DNA of 64,000 nt from Micromussa lordhowensis (taxonomy: Eukaryota > Cnidaria > Anthozoa > Scleractinia > Lobophylliidae). The first letter of the stretch is position 1, and the number at the start of each line of letters is the position of its first letter. Shown piece after piece: positions 48,401 to 60,045 of this stretch. Below the pieces are notes generated by a model, which saw only the letters and a list, made by a program, of their open reading frames with translations, made no database searches and had not been told where the DNA came from. The position numbers and the translations under genes were made by a program. The stretch spans positions 16,896,772 to 16,960,771 of the forward strand of contig OZ026598.1 of the NCBI GenBank assembly GCA_964020085.1, in the 5' to 3' direction.

Positions 48401-49471
48401 ACTAATGAACAGTCTATCGTGCAGTCATTATCCAACCAGAAGCCAAGAGCTGCTTCCGAGCAATCGAGTTGGCTTGGTTGCATTTTCGTTGCGTTTCGGC
48501 GAAGAACAGATACTTGAGTTGCACACTTGATTAAATCTAAGTATTGAAAGAGGGCCCCCATACATGTATGTCTAGTACACAAATAATAAATGTCTAATAA
48601 TCAAATATTGTGTTAAATGGAAACATTTTGTTTAATTATAGTGAAAGAAAGTTTAAATTTTGTGCTTTTACTATAAATTAACGTAAATTAAAACTATCGG
48701 AGTAAAACAAAAATTAATACAACCAAACCAAAAAAACTAACACTTGTCATTGGCGACCAAACCCTTCCATTTGGCGACCAAAATTGTTAGGTTAGTCGCC
48801 AATTGGCTCCCTTAGAAAAAAGTTAATTTCGGACCCTGAATTAATACATGAAATCAAACATTTATGTACAAATATCTATGATTGAGTGCCTCTTATACTG
48901 TAGAGTTGCATTTCTTACTGAAGTACATGTAAATCTATGTGCCCTTCCATGTCTCATGACTATGAAATACACATTATTTGAAATACACATATTGACAAAC
49001 AAAATATATTACTTACAAATGTAGATATGCCAAGATGTCATCCAAGCTCAGTATGTCATTGGTATTCAAAGGGTTCAGCACTATGGCAACAGTCTCGAGT
49101 TCAAGTTACTGGGCAATCCCTGGGGTGATGGACTAACTGGGTATGATGGGCTCCATGGCAGAAGTCTGATATGCCATTTATTTCGTGCTCTGGCAAATCA
49201 CCACTGGAGACCTGTGACATCGGCAGATGTGTCAGCAAAGTATGTCCACCAAGACAAAGGTCCTGATTACCCAATAGATGTGGACAGCATATTCTTCACC
49301 TTTGATCCTGCAATTGCCGTCCAGCCATCAGCGCTACCTCCACAAGTTCCATACTATCAACCATATTCCCAGCCATTTGCCCCACCACCTTCTTATGGGT
49401 TCACTGCTCCACCGCCATATGAGCCACCCGCCTACAGTGCACCACTAAGGAATGGTGTAACTGGCTGGTGA
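45451..49471 (+). CDS. Four-repeat protein with N-myristoylation site and PPxY tail (two exons)
   Basis: Exon 1 is 45451-46587 (donor AAAG/GTATGA) and exon 2 is 49025-49471 (acceptor TGTAG/ATATGCC). Both splice in phase 0 and give 527 residues. I chose the ATG at 45451 (AGAATGG context). The N-terminus MGGSQSN has Gly2 and Ser6, as N-myristoylation needs. Four ~110-residue repeats follow, each with D-[KS]-L near its start, then WxxGIQ, a [EL][FI]KLxGxPW turn and a GW.L..S.D.S..... segment. The third is the best preserved and the fourth spans the splice. The last ~40 residues are Pro/Tyr-rich with PPSY (500-503), PPPY (508-511) and PPAY (513-516), which are WW-domain ligands of NEDD4-type ubiquitin ligases. 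I do not recognise the repeat family. A membrane-anchored adaptor is an inference. Confidence 0.75.
46639..46812. mobile_element. Small TIR element in the intron
   Basis: AGGCGCGTATCCAG at the left pairs with CTGGATCCGCGCCT at the right, and GAAATGGG with CCCATTTC just inside. A C-rich homopolymer (46679-46691) lies between. No clear target duplication is seen, so the class is uncertain. Confidence 0.55.
47795..48838. mobile_element. hAT-like non-autonomous element in the intron
   Basis: The ends CAGGGTCCGACATT and AATTTCGGACCCTG are inverted. Sub-terminal GGCGACCA/TGGTCGCC motifs recur near both ends (47850-47875 and 48750-48800). CAGGG termini are typical of hAT elements, but an exact 8-bp target duplication is not visible (GAATTTAA versus AATTAATA). 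A hairpin MITE (47966-48187) is nested inside. No transposase is encoded. Confidence 0.6.
47966..48187. mobile_element. 222-bp hairpin MITE nested in the hAT-like element
   Basis: AATAGACCTTTTTCGCTTGT starts the left arm. The right arm is its inverse and ends GGTCTATT at 48187. About 85 bp on each side pair almost perfectly (shared TCATGTGATGATACTCAGG), leaving a short AT-rich loop. It lies entirely within the element at 47795-48838. Confidence 0.85.
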
Positions 49472-49708
49472 GGTAAACAAATTTTAAAAGCCGCATGTGA
49501 TCACAGGGTGGGGGGAGAGGGGTGCACATTCCCTGCACCCTCCCCCTAGATCTGCCCTGAAGTACAATTTATTGCCTTAGTTTTAGTTGTTGATTAACAT
49601 TGTTACATGTACATTAATACTATCAGAATAAGGTTCCAAGCTCAGCTAACAGCTTTAACTGGACTGGGGCTGCTGTGAACCTATTCCAAGCAGGACTGGG
49701 CAAGCTAT
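49472..49708 (+). other. 3' flank of the four-repeat gene
   Basis: Probable 3' UTR. An AATAAAATAA stretch at about 49796 could serve as poly(A) signal. No other feature is seen. Confidence 0.35.
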
Positions 49709-50314
49709 GGTGACTGACCTTGAACGGTCTTCAGTTATTTGTGGTCAAATTGTTGTTGATATGCGTACCCAGAAATGTCATTTATAATGATGATAATAAA
49801 ATAATATTATCCTTTTTAACGTAGGTTAGATACCACACATTCTCTGATTAATTAGTTAGTTAATATTTTATCAAAAATATAAAACATGGTAAACCATGTT
49901 TCAAATTATGGTGCACATATGAAAATCTATCAAAATTATATATGTTGGATGCTTGTATAGATTTAAAAGCAGAAATATACAAGAAAGCCACACTTGTTTG
50001 TTATGCCCTAAAACACTTTGGTGACTGACCTTGGACTATCTTCAGTTACTTGTGGGTAAATTGTTGCTGATATGCATACCCAGAAAAGTCATTTATAATG
50101 ACAATAATGAAATATTATTATCCTTTTTAATGTAGATTAGGTACCACACACTCTCTGAGTAATTATTTAGTAATATTTTATCAAAAAAATAAAACATGGG
50201 AAGCCATGTTTCAAATTATTGCGCACATGTGAAATCTATCAAAATTATATATGTGGCTTGCTTGTATAGATTTAAAAGCAGAAAGCCACACTTATTTGTT
50301 ATGCCCTAAAACAC
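49709..50314 (+). repeat. Diverged ~300-bp tandem duplication
   Basis: Copy 1 (49709-50019) and copy 2 (50020-50314) both start GGTGACTGACCTTG and both contain GATATGC, ACCCAGAAA, GTCATTTATAATGA, AAACATGG and AAAACAC at matching positions. Scattered substitutions and small deletions show that it is much older than the 5.1-kb array. Confidence 0.8.
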
Positions 50315-50667
50315 ATGTAAGTGTTTGATAGAGAGCATTGTTTATTGTATCTTTTCTACATAGCTCCAGCCAGTGTTTTCTGAAAAATAAGTTCTTCCAA
50401 CATTATTATTGTTATTATTGTGGTTAGAGAGAGAAGTAAATAAAACTGTTTGTCTTCTTCAAGAATGATATTTCAAAAATTATATTTCAATGTTTCATTG
50501 ATTTAATTAAATGACAAAGGCTTTGTAAGCTGCAGTTAATACATTAGTTATGGCTACAGGACTGTAGTCTTTCAGAAACTAAAGTAAACGACCAAGTTCA
50601 TATCTCAGGGTTAACTAAAATAACTTGTTTAAATAATTTCTTTAAGCCAAGCCTAAAAGCGGAGCTC

Positions 50668-50929
50668 CTGGGCCGGGTTGTTCAAAGCCCGATTAAGCTA
50701 ATCCAGAATATGCGAGAATTTTGATTTGAGTTTTGTAACTTGACGGTGAGGTTTTTCTGTTGATGTTGTTTGGCCTTCTGTTTAGTTAGAATAATCTCAA
50801 GGTCCTTAAAATACACAAAACAAAAGCTGTGAAAATCATTTGTATACAGTATACAAGAAAAATTCATATTTGTAATCTATTAATTTATAATCCTGGGTTA
50901 GCATTAACCGGCTTCCAAACAACCCAGCT
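50668..50929. mobile_element. TIR element with GGGTTGTT ends
   Basis: GGGCCGGGTTGTTCAAAGCC at the left pairs imperfectly with GGCTTCCAAACAACCCAGCTC at the right. GCTAATCC/TGGGTTAGC pair inside. I know this end type from invertebrate MITEs. Target duplication is not resolved. Confidence 0.55.
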
Positions 50930-53477
50930 CTGTTTACAAGTTAACCTGACTTGTGATCCAAACGAAAATCAGCACTTGGTCAGGGGTCAACTTCAAAAAA
51001 ACAGATACCTTGTTTTGACAGGTGTCAATTGACTGTAACGTGGATGTTCAATATAGGGTGCATGTCTCTGTCAACCTATTAGCTGGAGTATGGCCGCCAT
51101 CTTGCGCGACGCCGTCGTCGTCGTGCGTACGCGCCCACGAGCAATACCGCTAGCCATGATAACCATGAGAAAATCAATTCATGGGTTTCCTTTTCTTTCC
51201 TATATGGGAATGGGGCTCCGCTACCAACCTATAAGCTCTTTAACTGCAAGTGCCACGCACATGTAACGGTTTTTCCGTTCACCACTCATTTAAGGCTGGG
51301 GGACCACCTGAAAGCCGTATTTTGGCTTGGTATGTTTTTAATGCAAATATCTCGTTTACGTTTCAAGCAATCAAGAATCTCTGTGCTCATTTCACACATC
51401 TATGTTTTGCGCCGTTTTGTAAATTTTTTGGTGATTTTTAGGTTCATTAGTTTTTCTCAAAGGATTAGTAAAATTTATGGAAATAGGAAATTTTGAAGAT
51501 TTGATTTGTTTTTTTTTTTATCGGTTATCTTGACGACATTTCACGGAGTTGAGTTCACGCGTTGCTTGCACCATAGCACAGCAAATTCGGCGCGCAGCGC
51601 ACCACAAGCAGTATTATAACGTATTCAAATGAGGCACAAATTACTTTCCGAACATGTTTCAGAGGCAAAAACAAATTATCTTAATGCAAAAGCTTTAACA
51701 ACCAAGACTAGTCCATGAAAATACTTGAGTTTCCTGAAACATTTTAATTTGTATTTTTAAATACAGGCTTTTTTCATCTAAAATGTTGGCTATTTTTACT
51801 AATTTTTATTGTGAAGCGCATTGGACAATTATTGGATTGGCGCTATAGAAATGTGATTATTATTATAGCTAAAATTATTCAGCGCAGCTGATGTGATAGT
51901 GTACGCATCAATAAAAGGCGTCGTTTCCTAGGTACTACAATTACAATAAAACTATGTATTATTACAAATCGAAGGATCAAGGAACCTCTCTTTATTTGTG
52001 TTAATAACGTGAATGAATGTGCTCATGTCTAGTTGTTATTCAGTGCTGCATGATCGGCCAATTTGAATAAAAAAAATAAAATGACATGGTATGTAATGAT
52101 AAGTTAAAACATGACATTTCAATGGATTTAGTTACTGAAACTCCTAAAAAGCTTCTCTTACCGACATCTCGTACAAGCGTCTGTGATATCACAAGATAAA
52201 AACACTCCTTGTGCATGTACTCAAATTGACAATTCTTTTGACAAAAGACGAATGAGCGAGCTTTCTTTACTTGTATTTTGTTAGTGAAAGATATATTCAA
52301 TTGAGGTTTTGACATTTTGACAGCTCTTTGCTAGGCCCCGTTAGTCAGGCGAGAAATGTTACATCTTTGAATACGACCCTTAAGTTACAAGTTCCGCTTG
52401 CTTCTACTACATGCAACAAAACATTCATACATCGCCAACGTTTCATTTTTGAAGCTTACGGCATAACAAGCGGGCCCCAGTCGACTTTGAGCTACGAATC
52501 GTGAGATATAGACTGGACGCCAGTGTTTTCACTACAATTGCGGTGTTGAAAGGTTGAAGCTTCTACAGCTCACCAATTCATTGACTGTTTTCCTTCGGTA
52601 AAGGTAAGAAAAATATATTTCAAAAAACCCACGTTGTTTGAGGTAGAAGAGTACAGTGACCGCTATATTCGCAAGTTGAAATTTATACTGTCAGCGCGTC
52701 GTTTGCTCGTTTAAACCAAAATATCAAGTTTTATATCTACAATCTTTTATTAAATGCTGAAAGGCATCACTGCTTATATTCCAAAGCTCTTTATCAGTTA
52801 AGTCGTATATCCTTCGTAACTCCTTCGAAATGAGGAAAGCTTAATGCCTTTCGTATTGTGTTGTCTCCTTCTATCCGGCCGTCGTGCAGTCATTTGTTTT
52901 ATATTTTTCTATTTTTTTATGATTATTATTCTATTTTAATCCTTAGCCAAAAATGCGTTTACGTTTCACTCTAGTAGAAGCAGGCTTCAAGTCCAGTTTG
53001 CACACTCCAATTTGTCGGCCTGGTTTAGCCTAAATTTCAAAACAAATGACTGCGCTGATGAAATCGACTCGATTTGTAAAATCGTTTCTTTTTTTTTATG
53101 TGATACGCAAAACAAAGAACTGCGCTGACAAATCGTGTCGTCCAATTGATTTGGCCTGTACGAATGAGATAGCAACTAATCGGGCTGATGGTAACGTTTA
53201 AATCTACCTTTATATAAAATAGACTGGAATAGCTCAAATGGTACCAAGCATGTTAAGTTTTAAATAATAATGCAGGCACGAGTTAAGGGACAGTTTTGTT
53301 ATTAGCTTGTCTTGTATAAATCGCCCACATGGCCGCTTTGTTCTTTGTTATAGAAAATCTCTCGGGATTGGTTAAAGCTTTCAATTATTCTAAATTGCAC
53401 ATGAAAGAAAAAAAATGATGTTTTAATCACTTGTCAATAAATACCAAATATAATGCAAGAAACGAGACCGCACTCTC
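50930..53477. other. Intergenic DNA with a LINE-type 3' tail
   Basis: At 51810-51870 the phrase TGTGAAGCGCATTGGAC followed by GGCGCTATAGAAATG and an ATT-rich end matches the 3' terminus of CR1/L2-like LINEs or their SINEs. A strong splice donor (AAAG/GTAAGAA, 52603/52604) could end an untranslated exon of the zinc-finger gene, but nothing else supports that. No coding exon is recognised. Confidence 0.4.
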
Positions 53478-53867
53478 AAACACGGAGCGAGCCTATAAAA
53501 GGTCAGCGGTTTGATCTTTGTTTGCTAAAACACGGCATTTGCGTTGAGTAAACAACTCGAAAACAATCGATATCCTTTCACAAGTGAAACAACAAAAATA
53601 AGAAGTTAAAATGCATGGATATGAAGTGCGATACCCGTCTAAATTCTTCTTCTGTAGATGCCATTCTTGTTGTTTTCGCTGACCTTTTTACAAAGAAAGC
53701 AAACAAACGAAAAACCTTCCCTGGTGCTGTCGCCAGAAATATTACTTCGTGCGAATTTCGCGGGAGTCGACACGCCTGGGTGAATAAGCCAATCAAAGCA
53801 GAGTATTCCAATTTGTGATGGACGGGCTGAGCCGCTCAGCCTCCATTTATAGGCTCGCTCCGTGTTT
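53478..53867. mobile_element. TIR element with AAACACGGAGCGAGCC ends
   Basis: AAACACGGAGCGAGCCTATA (53478 onward) is inverted at the right as TATAGGCTCGCTCCGTGTTT ending at 53867. The interior has no coding capacity. Class is unknown. Confidence 0.7.
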
Positions 53868-55412
53868 AAAAAAATCAATGCTCTCGTCACGCGTTCTTTA
53901 AGCTTCGCCTTGATTCCATAGTGATATGGGACGAAAATGCAATTGAAACTTTACAATATTTGTAACTAAGGAGTTAAAATTTTAAGATGTAGTTGAGGGA
54001 CCTAAGCATTATTGAGTTGAGATTGTATGCTGTTAAGAAACAGATATATATATTTAATAATTTTGGTAATTTCAATTTTGAATGGAGTTTCATCAAACCG
54101 GATCTAAATTGGCATAGCGTTCCGTGGCGGGGCGTTCGCTGGGGATAAGTCCGGAAGGCGGCGGACGAGTGTCGGTCAGCATTGAATTCAATGAATTGAA
54201 AGTCTTCGCTTCTGAAATTGCCATAAACCAAACAGACCAGTATACTTTCGTTTGGCCCCAAGGTAAAAGTTCTATCGAGTCGAATTTGCATGCTACATTA
54301 ACACTGTCCTTACACTGAAATCCTGCTAAATTCAAGTGCGTTCAAGAGAATCATGGGTGGGATCAAATCCAGGCCTCCTCAGCTAGTACACACCTAAAAC
54401 CACCGAGCCTAGTAGTAAAGTCCGTTCGATCTCTAGTAAAAGTTTTTTTATTGCATGGATTACGTAGAAATATTCAGGGAAAGTGGATTGTGGGCTGCTT
54501 TCAGTCAGTGCCATAAACCAGTTGCAAATTTGAACACAACTTCATAGCTCAGCGACTTGAGACAATCTGCATTCATCTCGCCAGCGCTCATTGGCTGAAG
54601 GGAATGTAATGGTCTAGTCTCACAAGTATGAGCGCAGAGAGAAGCTGAATCTCCTGAATTGACACACCACAACTCGCTGTCGTAGCCGGGGCGAATTGCA
54701 GCGTCTGTTTCCTAAACAACACACCACCTCACAGCTTTCTGATACTCTCGTACGAAGCCTTAGCCACATTTGCTAGTGAAAATTTGAATAAAATCAACAA
54801 AACTTCACTTACCTTCTATAAAACTACGAAATTAAAGCGAAAATATGATGGAATAGCTGGCTGCAATCTTTCCACCTTGAGCGTTAATTTCACTGCACGT
54901 GTAAATTCCAGCTCACGGCGGTGCGTGTTTAAGGCGGGGGTAAACGTGAATTTAAGTGAAATTTTGGTAAGTTTGAAGAGAGGTTGAAAGGGAAAAAAAG
55001 GGTTATGGAACACCACCACGTTTTGCCTCAGTGCGCCTTGCCGGAATACTCTTGGATTGAGTGGCGGAAATCGAGCCTAGGTGTCAGCATAAGACTTGAA
55101 TACATGTAGTTCACGTATATATCCTTGAACACTCCAGATGCACATCACTTATGGCGCTCGCGACTTGATAAGTCTAGGTTCTGTTGCGTCGCCATTGCGT
55201 TTTCGAGCCTAGAATACCCTAGGATTTTTTTTTGCTTTGATACCCTGCACCACTAAGTCATTGCGCCCTCGACCCTCGTAGAACAACTGTGATAACTTCC
55301 TTACATCAAACCCTCAAATCTTGTGCCCTTAACCTAGCAACTTCAGCTTGTATTCTACTATGCCAATGATTCTTGCAAATAAGTGTGATTTGTTTTTTTA
55401 TATATTTTGCAG
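53868..55412. other. Intergenic DNA upstream of the zinc-finger gene
   Basis: No recognised exon. A good splice donor (TTTTG/GTAAGT at 54966/54967) pairs plausibly with the zinc-finger acceptor at 55411-55412, giving a 446-bp intron and an upstream untranslated exon. This is tentative. Confidence 0.4.
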
Positions 55413-55420
55413 ACTCAAAA

Positions 55421-56509
55421 ATGGACCCCATTGTAATAGCTGGAAGCATAAGTAGGATGATGGATGTAATGGAAGCGGTAGCGAGTACCACCTTGGAGGG
55501 AAGACCAGCGGACATGACAGAAAAGCCGTTTAAATGTCTGACCTGTGACAAGCGCTTCAGTATCGAGGCAAATCTCAGGGCTCACGAGAGAGTACATACT
55601 GGAGAGAAGCCTTTTGAATGTAACCAATGCGGCAAGTGCTTTACGTTTTCAGGGAATTTACAGCGACATAAAAAGATACACACTGGAGAGAAACCTTTTC
55701 AATGCAGCCAGTGTGACATGCGTTTCAGTCAAGCAAGCAACTTAAAGCTACATGAGATGATTCATACTGGAGAGAGGCCATTTAAGTGTGACCAATGTGA
55801 CAAGTGTTTTAGTCGAAAGGTGACTCTCACAGAACATCTACGGATCCACACCGGAGAGAAGCCCTTTAAATGTAACCAGTGTGGTACATCATTTCGTCAG
55901 CCAGGAACATTAAGGCAACATAAACTAACACATTTGCAAGAGAAGCAGTTCCAGTGTTCTCAGTGTGGCAAGAAGTTCAGCCATGCGTATACTCTAAAGC
56001 AACATGAAATATTACACACTGAGGTGAAGGCTTTTGAATGCAGCGTATGTGGCAAGCGATTTAGTCGAACAGAAAATCTCAGGCAACATAAATTAATACA
56101 TGCAAGAGAGAAACCCTATAAATGTAACCTTTGCGACAAGCAGTTTACCCGCTCAGGAAATCTAAAACAGCATGAGCGAAGACACAAAACAATGGAGATG
56201 CGATTTAGATGCAACAATTGCGAGAAGTCTTTTAGTTCTGCTGGTAATTTAAAGCAACATGAGATGTTACACAATAGGAAAACGCCTTTTAGATGCAACT
56301 ACTGTGGCGAGTGTTTCACCGGGAAAGCAAATCTAAGACAACACAACAGAATGCACTTAGGAGAGAAGCCTTTTGATTGCAAAGGATATTTCAAAATTAA
56401 TCAAAGATCACATTCCTCCGAAATCAAACCGACCAAGATTGAACAGCATGAAAACTGTTTCAGGATCTGTGATTTTTTGAGCGATATCAAACAAGAGGTA
56501 CAGGATTAA
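55421..56509 (+). CDS. C2H2 zinc-finger protein with ten fingers
   Basis: The ATG at 55421 (AAAAATGGA) is used because it follows a clear acceptor (TATATTTTGCAG/ACTC, exon from 55413). The in-frame sequence further up is intron. The product is 362 residues: a ~45-residue leader (MDPIVIAGSISRMMDVMEAV), then ten complete C-x2-C-x12-H-x3-H fingers joined by TGEKPF-type linkers. A degenerate eleventh has one Cys and one His left (FDCKGY and RSH). Linkers deviate from the TGEKP consensus between fingers 5-6, 6-7, 7-8, 8-9 and 9-10. Expected to be a nuclear sequence-specific DNA-binding protein, typical of the large Kruppel-type class. No KRAB, BTB or SCAN domain is seen, so regulatory sign and targets cannot be inferred. 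Confidence 0.9.
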   Translation: MDPIVIAGSISRMMDVMEAVASTTLEGRPADMTEKPFKCLTCDKRFSIEANLRAHERVHTGEKPFECNQCGKCFTFSGNLQRHKKIHTGEKPFQCSQCDMRFSQASNLKLHEMIHTGERPFKCDQCDKCFSRKVTLTEHLRIHTGEKPFKCNQCGTSFRQPGTLRQHKLTHLQEKQFQCSQCGKKFSHAYTLKQHEILHTEVKAFECSVCGKRFSRTENLRQHKLIHAREKPYKCNLCDKQFTRSGNLKQHERRHKTMEMRFRCNNCEKSFSSAGNLKQHEMLHNRKTPFRCNYCGECFTGKANLRQHNRMHLGEKPFDCKGYFKINQRSHSSEIKPTKIEQHENCFRICDFLSDIKQEVQD

Positions 56510-58000
56510 ATTGAAGCTTGAAGCTGCTTGACAAACCTCTCACTTCTGGTGTTGTTACAAATGACAACTTCACTATCTATGAATCAACTTGCCACGACGT
56601 TTTGCTTTGTAAAACCTGCAGTAGATTAATAACCGTCTGCTCAAATATGTTCATCCCTGGGGACTTATAATAGATTTATTCATTTTAATGATCTAGGGAA
56701 ACACTTTGCAGTCCTGGACTGAGAAACCTGTGCGGCTCTCACCTAAATTATAACAATAAAATGAATAACGTATATATTTATACATAATTACAATGTTTGC
56801 GTTTAAAAGCGTTAATGCGTTAATGCATTTAAAAGCGTTAATGCTTTCGCTGGATCTTAAAGTTTTACAGGTACAAGTTTTACAGGCAGAGAATTCCACA
56901 CTGGGGCTCGACTCCCTCCTAAAATAATTTACTTGTTTATCGAATTTTGTCACTCTTTGTAAATTTCGTTTGAATAAGATCTCGACCTGAATTCAGAATT
57001 GGCAAATCTGGCTCATCTAGCTAGTGATAATACTGATATACCAAAAAATGAACAAAGCATGCAAGTGGTACACTAGCTAAAAGAGGCCTCTACATAAATG
57101 TTGTAATATTTCTGTGTGGGTTACATTTTAACGACGTATTTCATGATAATGTAGAATTGTATTCGTCGTAAGACTTGTCACAATTGCATAGGAAATGAGA
57201 TTTTAAGGGCAGAAAAGTGGGCTACCTTGGGTCTACACACTGGACTCGGTTAATCATTTCTAGAACTTCTACTTATATTACTACTCATTTTGCTTTTTAT
57301 CCTTCGCAAACAAATTGAATACAGGTACTCGTTCAGTTTAGTGTACTTCCGTGATCACAATTCGATTGGTAATTTTGAAAGTACTTTAAAGCCTTTGCCT
57401 CTAACACAGACGCAAACTGTTTGTAGCGATTTTTTTAGTGGACTTTCGTGCGCCATTTGCTATATTTGTTCTTGTAAACTGCGGATCTAACATTGAGCTA
57501 TAACGAACAATTGCCCACTTGTAAACACTACTACGAGCTAATGTCAGTGCGACAAATGTTTTGAAATCATGTTGTGCCAAAGATCTTCCATATAGCCCAC
57601 ATAAAAATGTCAGTAACTGAGAGCTAAATTTGGAATTGCGTCTGTTTTACAGCGCGCAGATTTGCAGTATTGTAGTAACGACTTCTTGTCAACCAATTTT
57701 ACTCTATAGCAACTAGGTTATGTATGATTGGAAATGAACAGTCATGTAAATCTCCATATATACATGTTGTTGTTACGTTGAAGTGTGGAACCTCAATTGA
57801 AGCTAAAGAATATCAATAAAGTGTACCCCATTACTCTGAAACCAGATGGAATTATTGCCATAGGCAGCATTCGATCAATTTGTCGAATTTCAGGCCATAA
57901 AAAAAGTCACTTTTTAAACCAAAATTCAATACCAGATATATTTCGGTTACTTCACGGCTAAACAACAGCTGGTAATCGAGCCTAATGTTTTGGTGTCCCT
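56510..58000. other. Intergenic DNA without recognised gene
   Basis: AT-rich. A short direct duplication (GCGTTAATG and AAAAGCGTTAATG) is seen at 56806-56842. No exon is recognised. Confidence 0.4.
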
Positions 58001-58920
58001 CAGAGGGACACCAACATGGCGTCCCCTTAAAAAGCTCTATAAGGGGTATCGTATGGCCCCATTCAATTTAAAAGTGCTCGAAAAATTTAGCCTTTGCTCG
58101 AATTGCTCGCAAAAATTAGATGAGGGCTCATTTTCTCGTGCTCACAAAATTTTTGCAACTGCTCGGATTCTCGTTAAAATGTGCTTGATCAGAAGCATTT
58201 CTGGTTTGATTCAAGATTGCAAGATTGGGAAACATTTGAAAAGCATACACGTGCTGTGAATGTTTCTGGAAACATGCTTCCTCGTTTTGCTGACGTTCTA
58301 TTGAAAATAAGGCGCGTAAGAATTCTTCGCGAAAGGCACCCGCAAAGGTAGAAAGTACTCTATCAGCTAGAGACATGAGCACATGAGGAATATTACTATT
58401 CGATCTTTTGTCAGATCTGTATGGATTCAATTGGTCAGATCCTAGAAGCCTCTAAATGAAGCTTCATTGCGTCGAATCTTTTTCATTCAATCAGTTTGCC
58501 AAGCATCGAAACCGAAACTCGAAATGCTTGTTGGACTAAATGCCACTCTGTTTACATTTCTTTAGTTCTCCCTGAGCGTCCCACCACTGACTCACGTTTA
58601 GCTATGAGACGTAATTTGGCATGACGGCTGTAGGCTGCTGGGACTGGTTGAACTGCGATTGAGCCTATTGTCCTGTTTTGGAGGTGTCAGCCAGATTACT
58701 TGGCGCAAGACAAATAAAATAGACGAGATAGAGATTCCGGATTGCGGAAAATTTACGTGTTCACCGCTCACCACCTGTATTTTGTAAAGTGCTCCCTGCT
58801 TGCAAGACAAATTTGATCACTGCTCGTGCTCGAAAAAAATAAACGCTCGGCTCGCAAAGACCATTCGATACCCCTTCTATTAATTCGGGTGAAACATTTC
58901 ACCGAATAATGCGCATATGG
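58000..58920. repeat. GGTGTCCCT hairpin repeat, copy 1, split by an insertion
   Basis: TTGGTGTCCCTCAGAGGGACACCAACATGGCGTCC, followed by a CTCTAT site and then GGGTGAAA, matches 62618-62730 in outline. Here an 836-bp element sits between CTCTAT and the GGGTGAAA part; in the other copy the two parts are contiguous. Confidence 0.65.
58041..58876. mobile_element. 836-bp TIR element with AAGGGGTATCG ends
   Basis: The left end AAGGGGTATCGTATGG is inverted at the right as CCATTCGATACCCCTT. CTAT at 58037-58040 and 58877-58880 may be the target duplication. GCTCG motifs cluster just inside both ends. The related repeat at 62.6 kb lacks this block, which supports insertion. No transposase is encoded. 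Confidence 0.75.
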
Positions 58921-59451
58921 AAGGCTGTTTACATACTAATTCCCGTTTTTTTTAATGATACTCGAACTCTTAAAAAATCTAACTCTAGCCTAGCGCACCT
59001 GAATTTGAATCGACCAATGAGGATTCAGTACGCGGGAAGAGCTGTACTCTGGTGACGTCAATGAAGTCGGGCAACTTTTCTCAGTGGAGATGACATTGAA
59101 TTTTCATGAGAAGGGATTTACGATTCAGCAAAATTAACCATTTCAGATTGTAAAAATTGAAAAAATGTGAAACATTTTATGTCTCCAAGCTTTTAATCTA
59201 GCGCCAAAACTGGGTCGCCTGCGTCTGGCAACTTGCTCGTACGTTCGTAGTTCGGTCGCCAAGTATAGGATAATAGTTGTGTTCTGTATTCCTCGTCATT
59301 TTAAACCAAGGCTTTTCGAGGTAAGTATTAAAACGGGTGGACTAAAGCAATTTTAGTATTGCGTTTATTTTTTGTCAGCTGCGAAGAAAGAGACTTTTAT
59401 TATCGTGCCGTTTGTGTCGTTTCGAAGACAGCTCGGTATCATGTAGTTCTA
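58921..59451. other. Intergenic DNA without recognised gene
   Basis: A possible donor (CGAG/GTAAGTAT at 59320-59321) is seen, but no recognised exon is attached to it. Confidence 0.35.
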
Positions 59452-60045
59452 GCCCTCTCTCTGTCACGCAACGCTACGCTCTCGGAGAGAGAGGGTCAAG
59501 GGGCAATTGTCTGCGCATGTCGTCATGCGCTGTAGGATTAGTTAGTTTCTTGAATGAACTAAAATGGTGTGTTGTCCTCTTGATGAACCATTTTTGCAAA
59601 ATGATGCTTCCCGTATCTACTGAATTGATCGCGATCGTTTTATCTTTCTCCATATGATGAACGTAACAAGTGCCACCTGAATTCTCGTCTCCTGATGAAG
59701 CTGTGTTTGATGCAAGCTTTTTTTGCTTGAGGAGATTCACCGGTTTGCATATGAAAACGTTTGCTCTTTTCTTTCATAAAAAAATTAAATTTTCAAATTA
59801 CAATAACGCCAACAATACACAGTCTTTGGTTTTTCCTCACCCACATCGATTCCACAGTCTGCTTGAAAATCTTTTCGTAGTTTTACCCCTTCAAATTGGA
59901 AACAACGGCTCGTGCATTTCCCAAAGTAACAATTCCACAAACTTTACAGCCCTACACGGTTATCTAAGGTTTATCTTGGGCATGCACCAGCAATTTGTCC
60001 CTGAAGAGGACCTGAAGAGGGTAGCGTTGCGTGACAGAGTGGGGA
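59452..60045. mobile_element. ~590-bp element with CTCTGTCACGCAACGCTAC inverted ends
   Basis: CTCTGTCACGCAACGCTAC near 59458 is found inverted as GTAGCGTTGCGTGACAGAG at 60021-60039. The exact termini and target duplication are unclear. The 139-codon open frame inside shows no recognised domain and includes the terminal repeat, so it is not called a gene. Confidence 0.65.

Noticed and set aside
54093..54335. Overlapping 60-80-codon frames on both strands near 54.2 kb
   Set aside because: No family resemblance; both strands open in a GC-richer patch, which is expected by chance.
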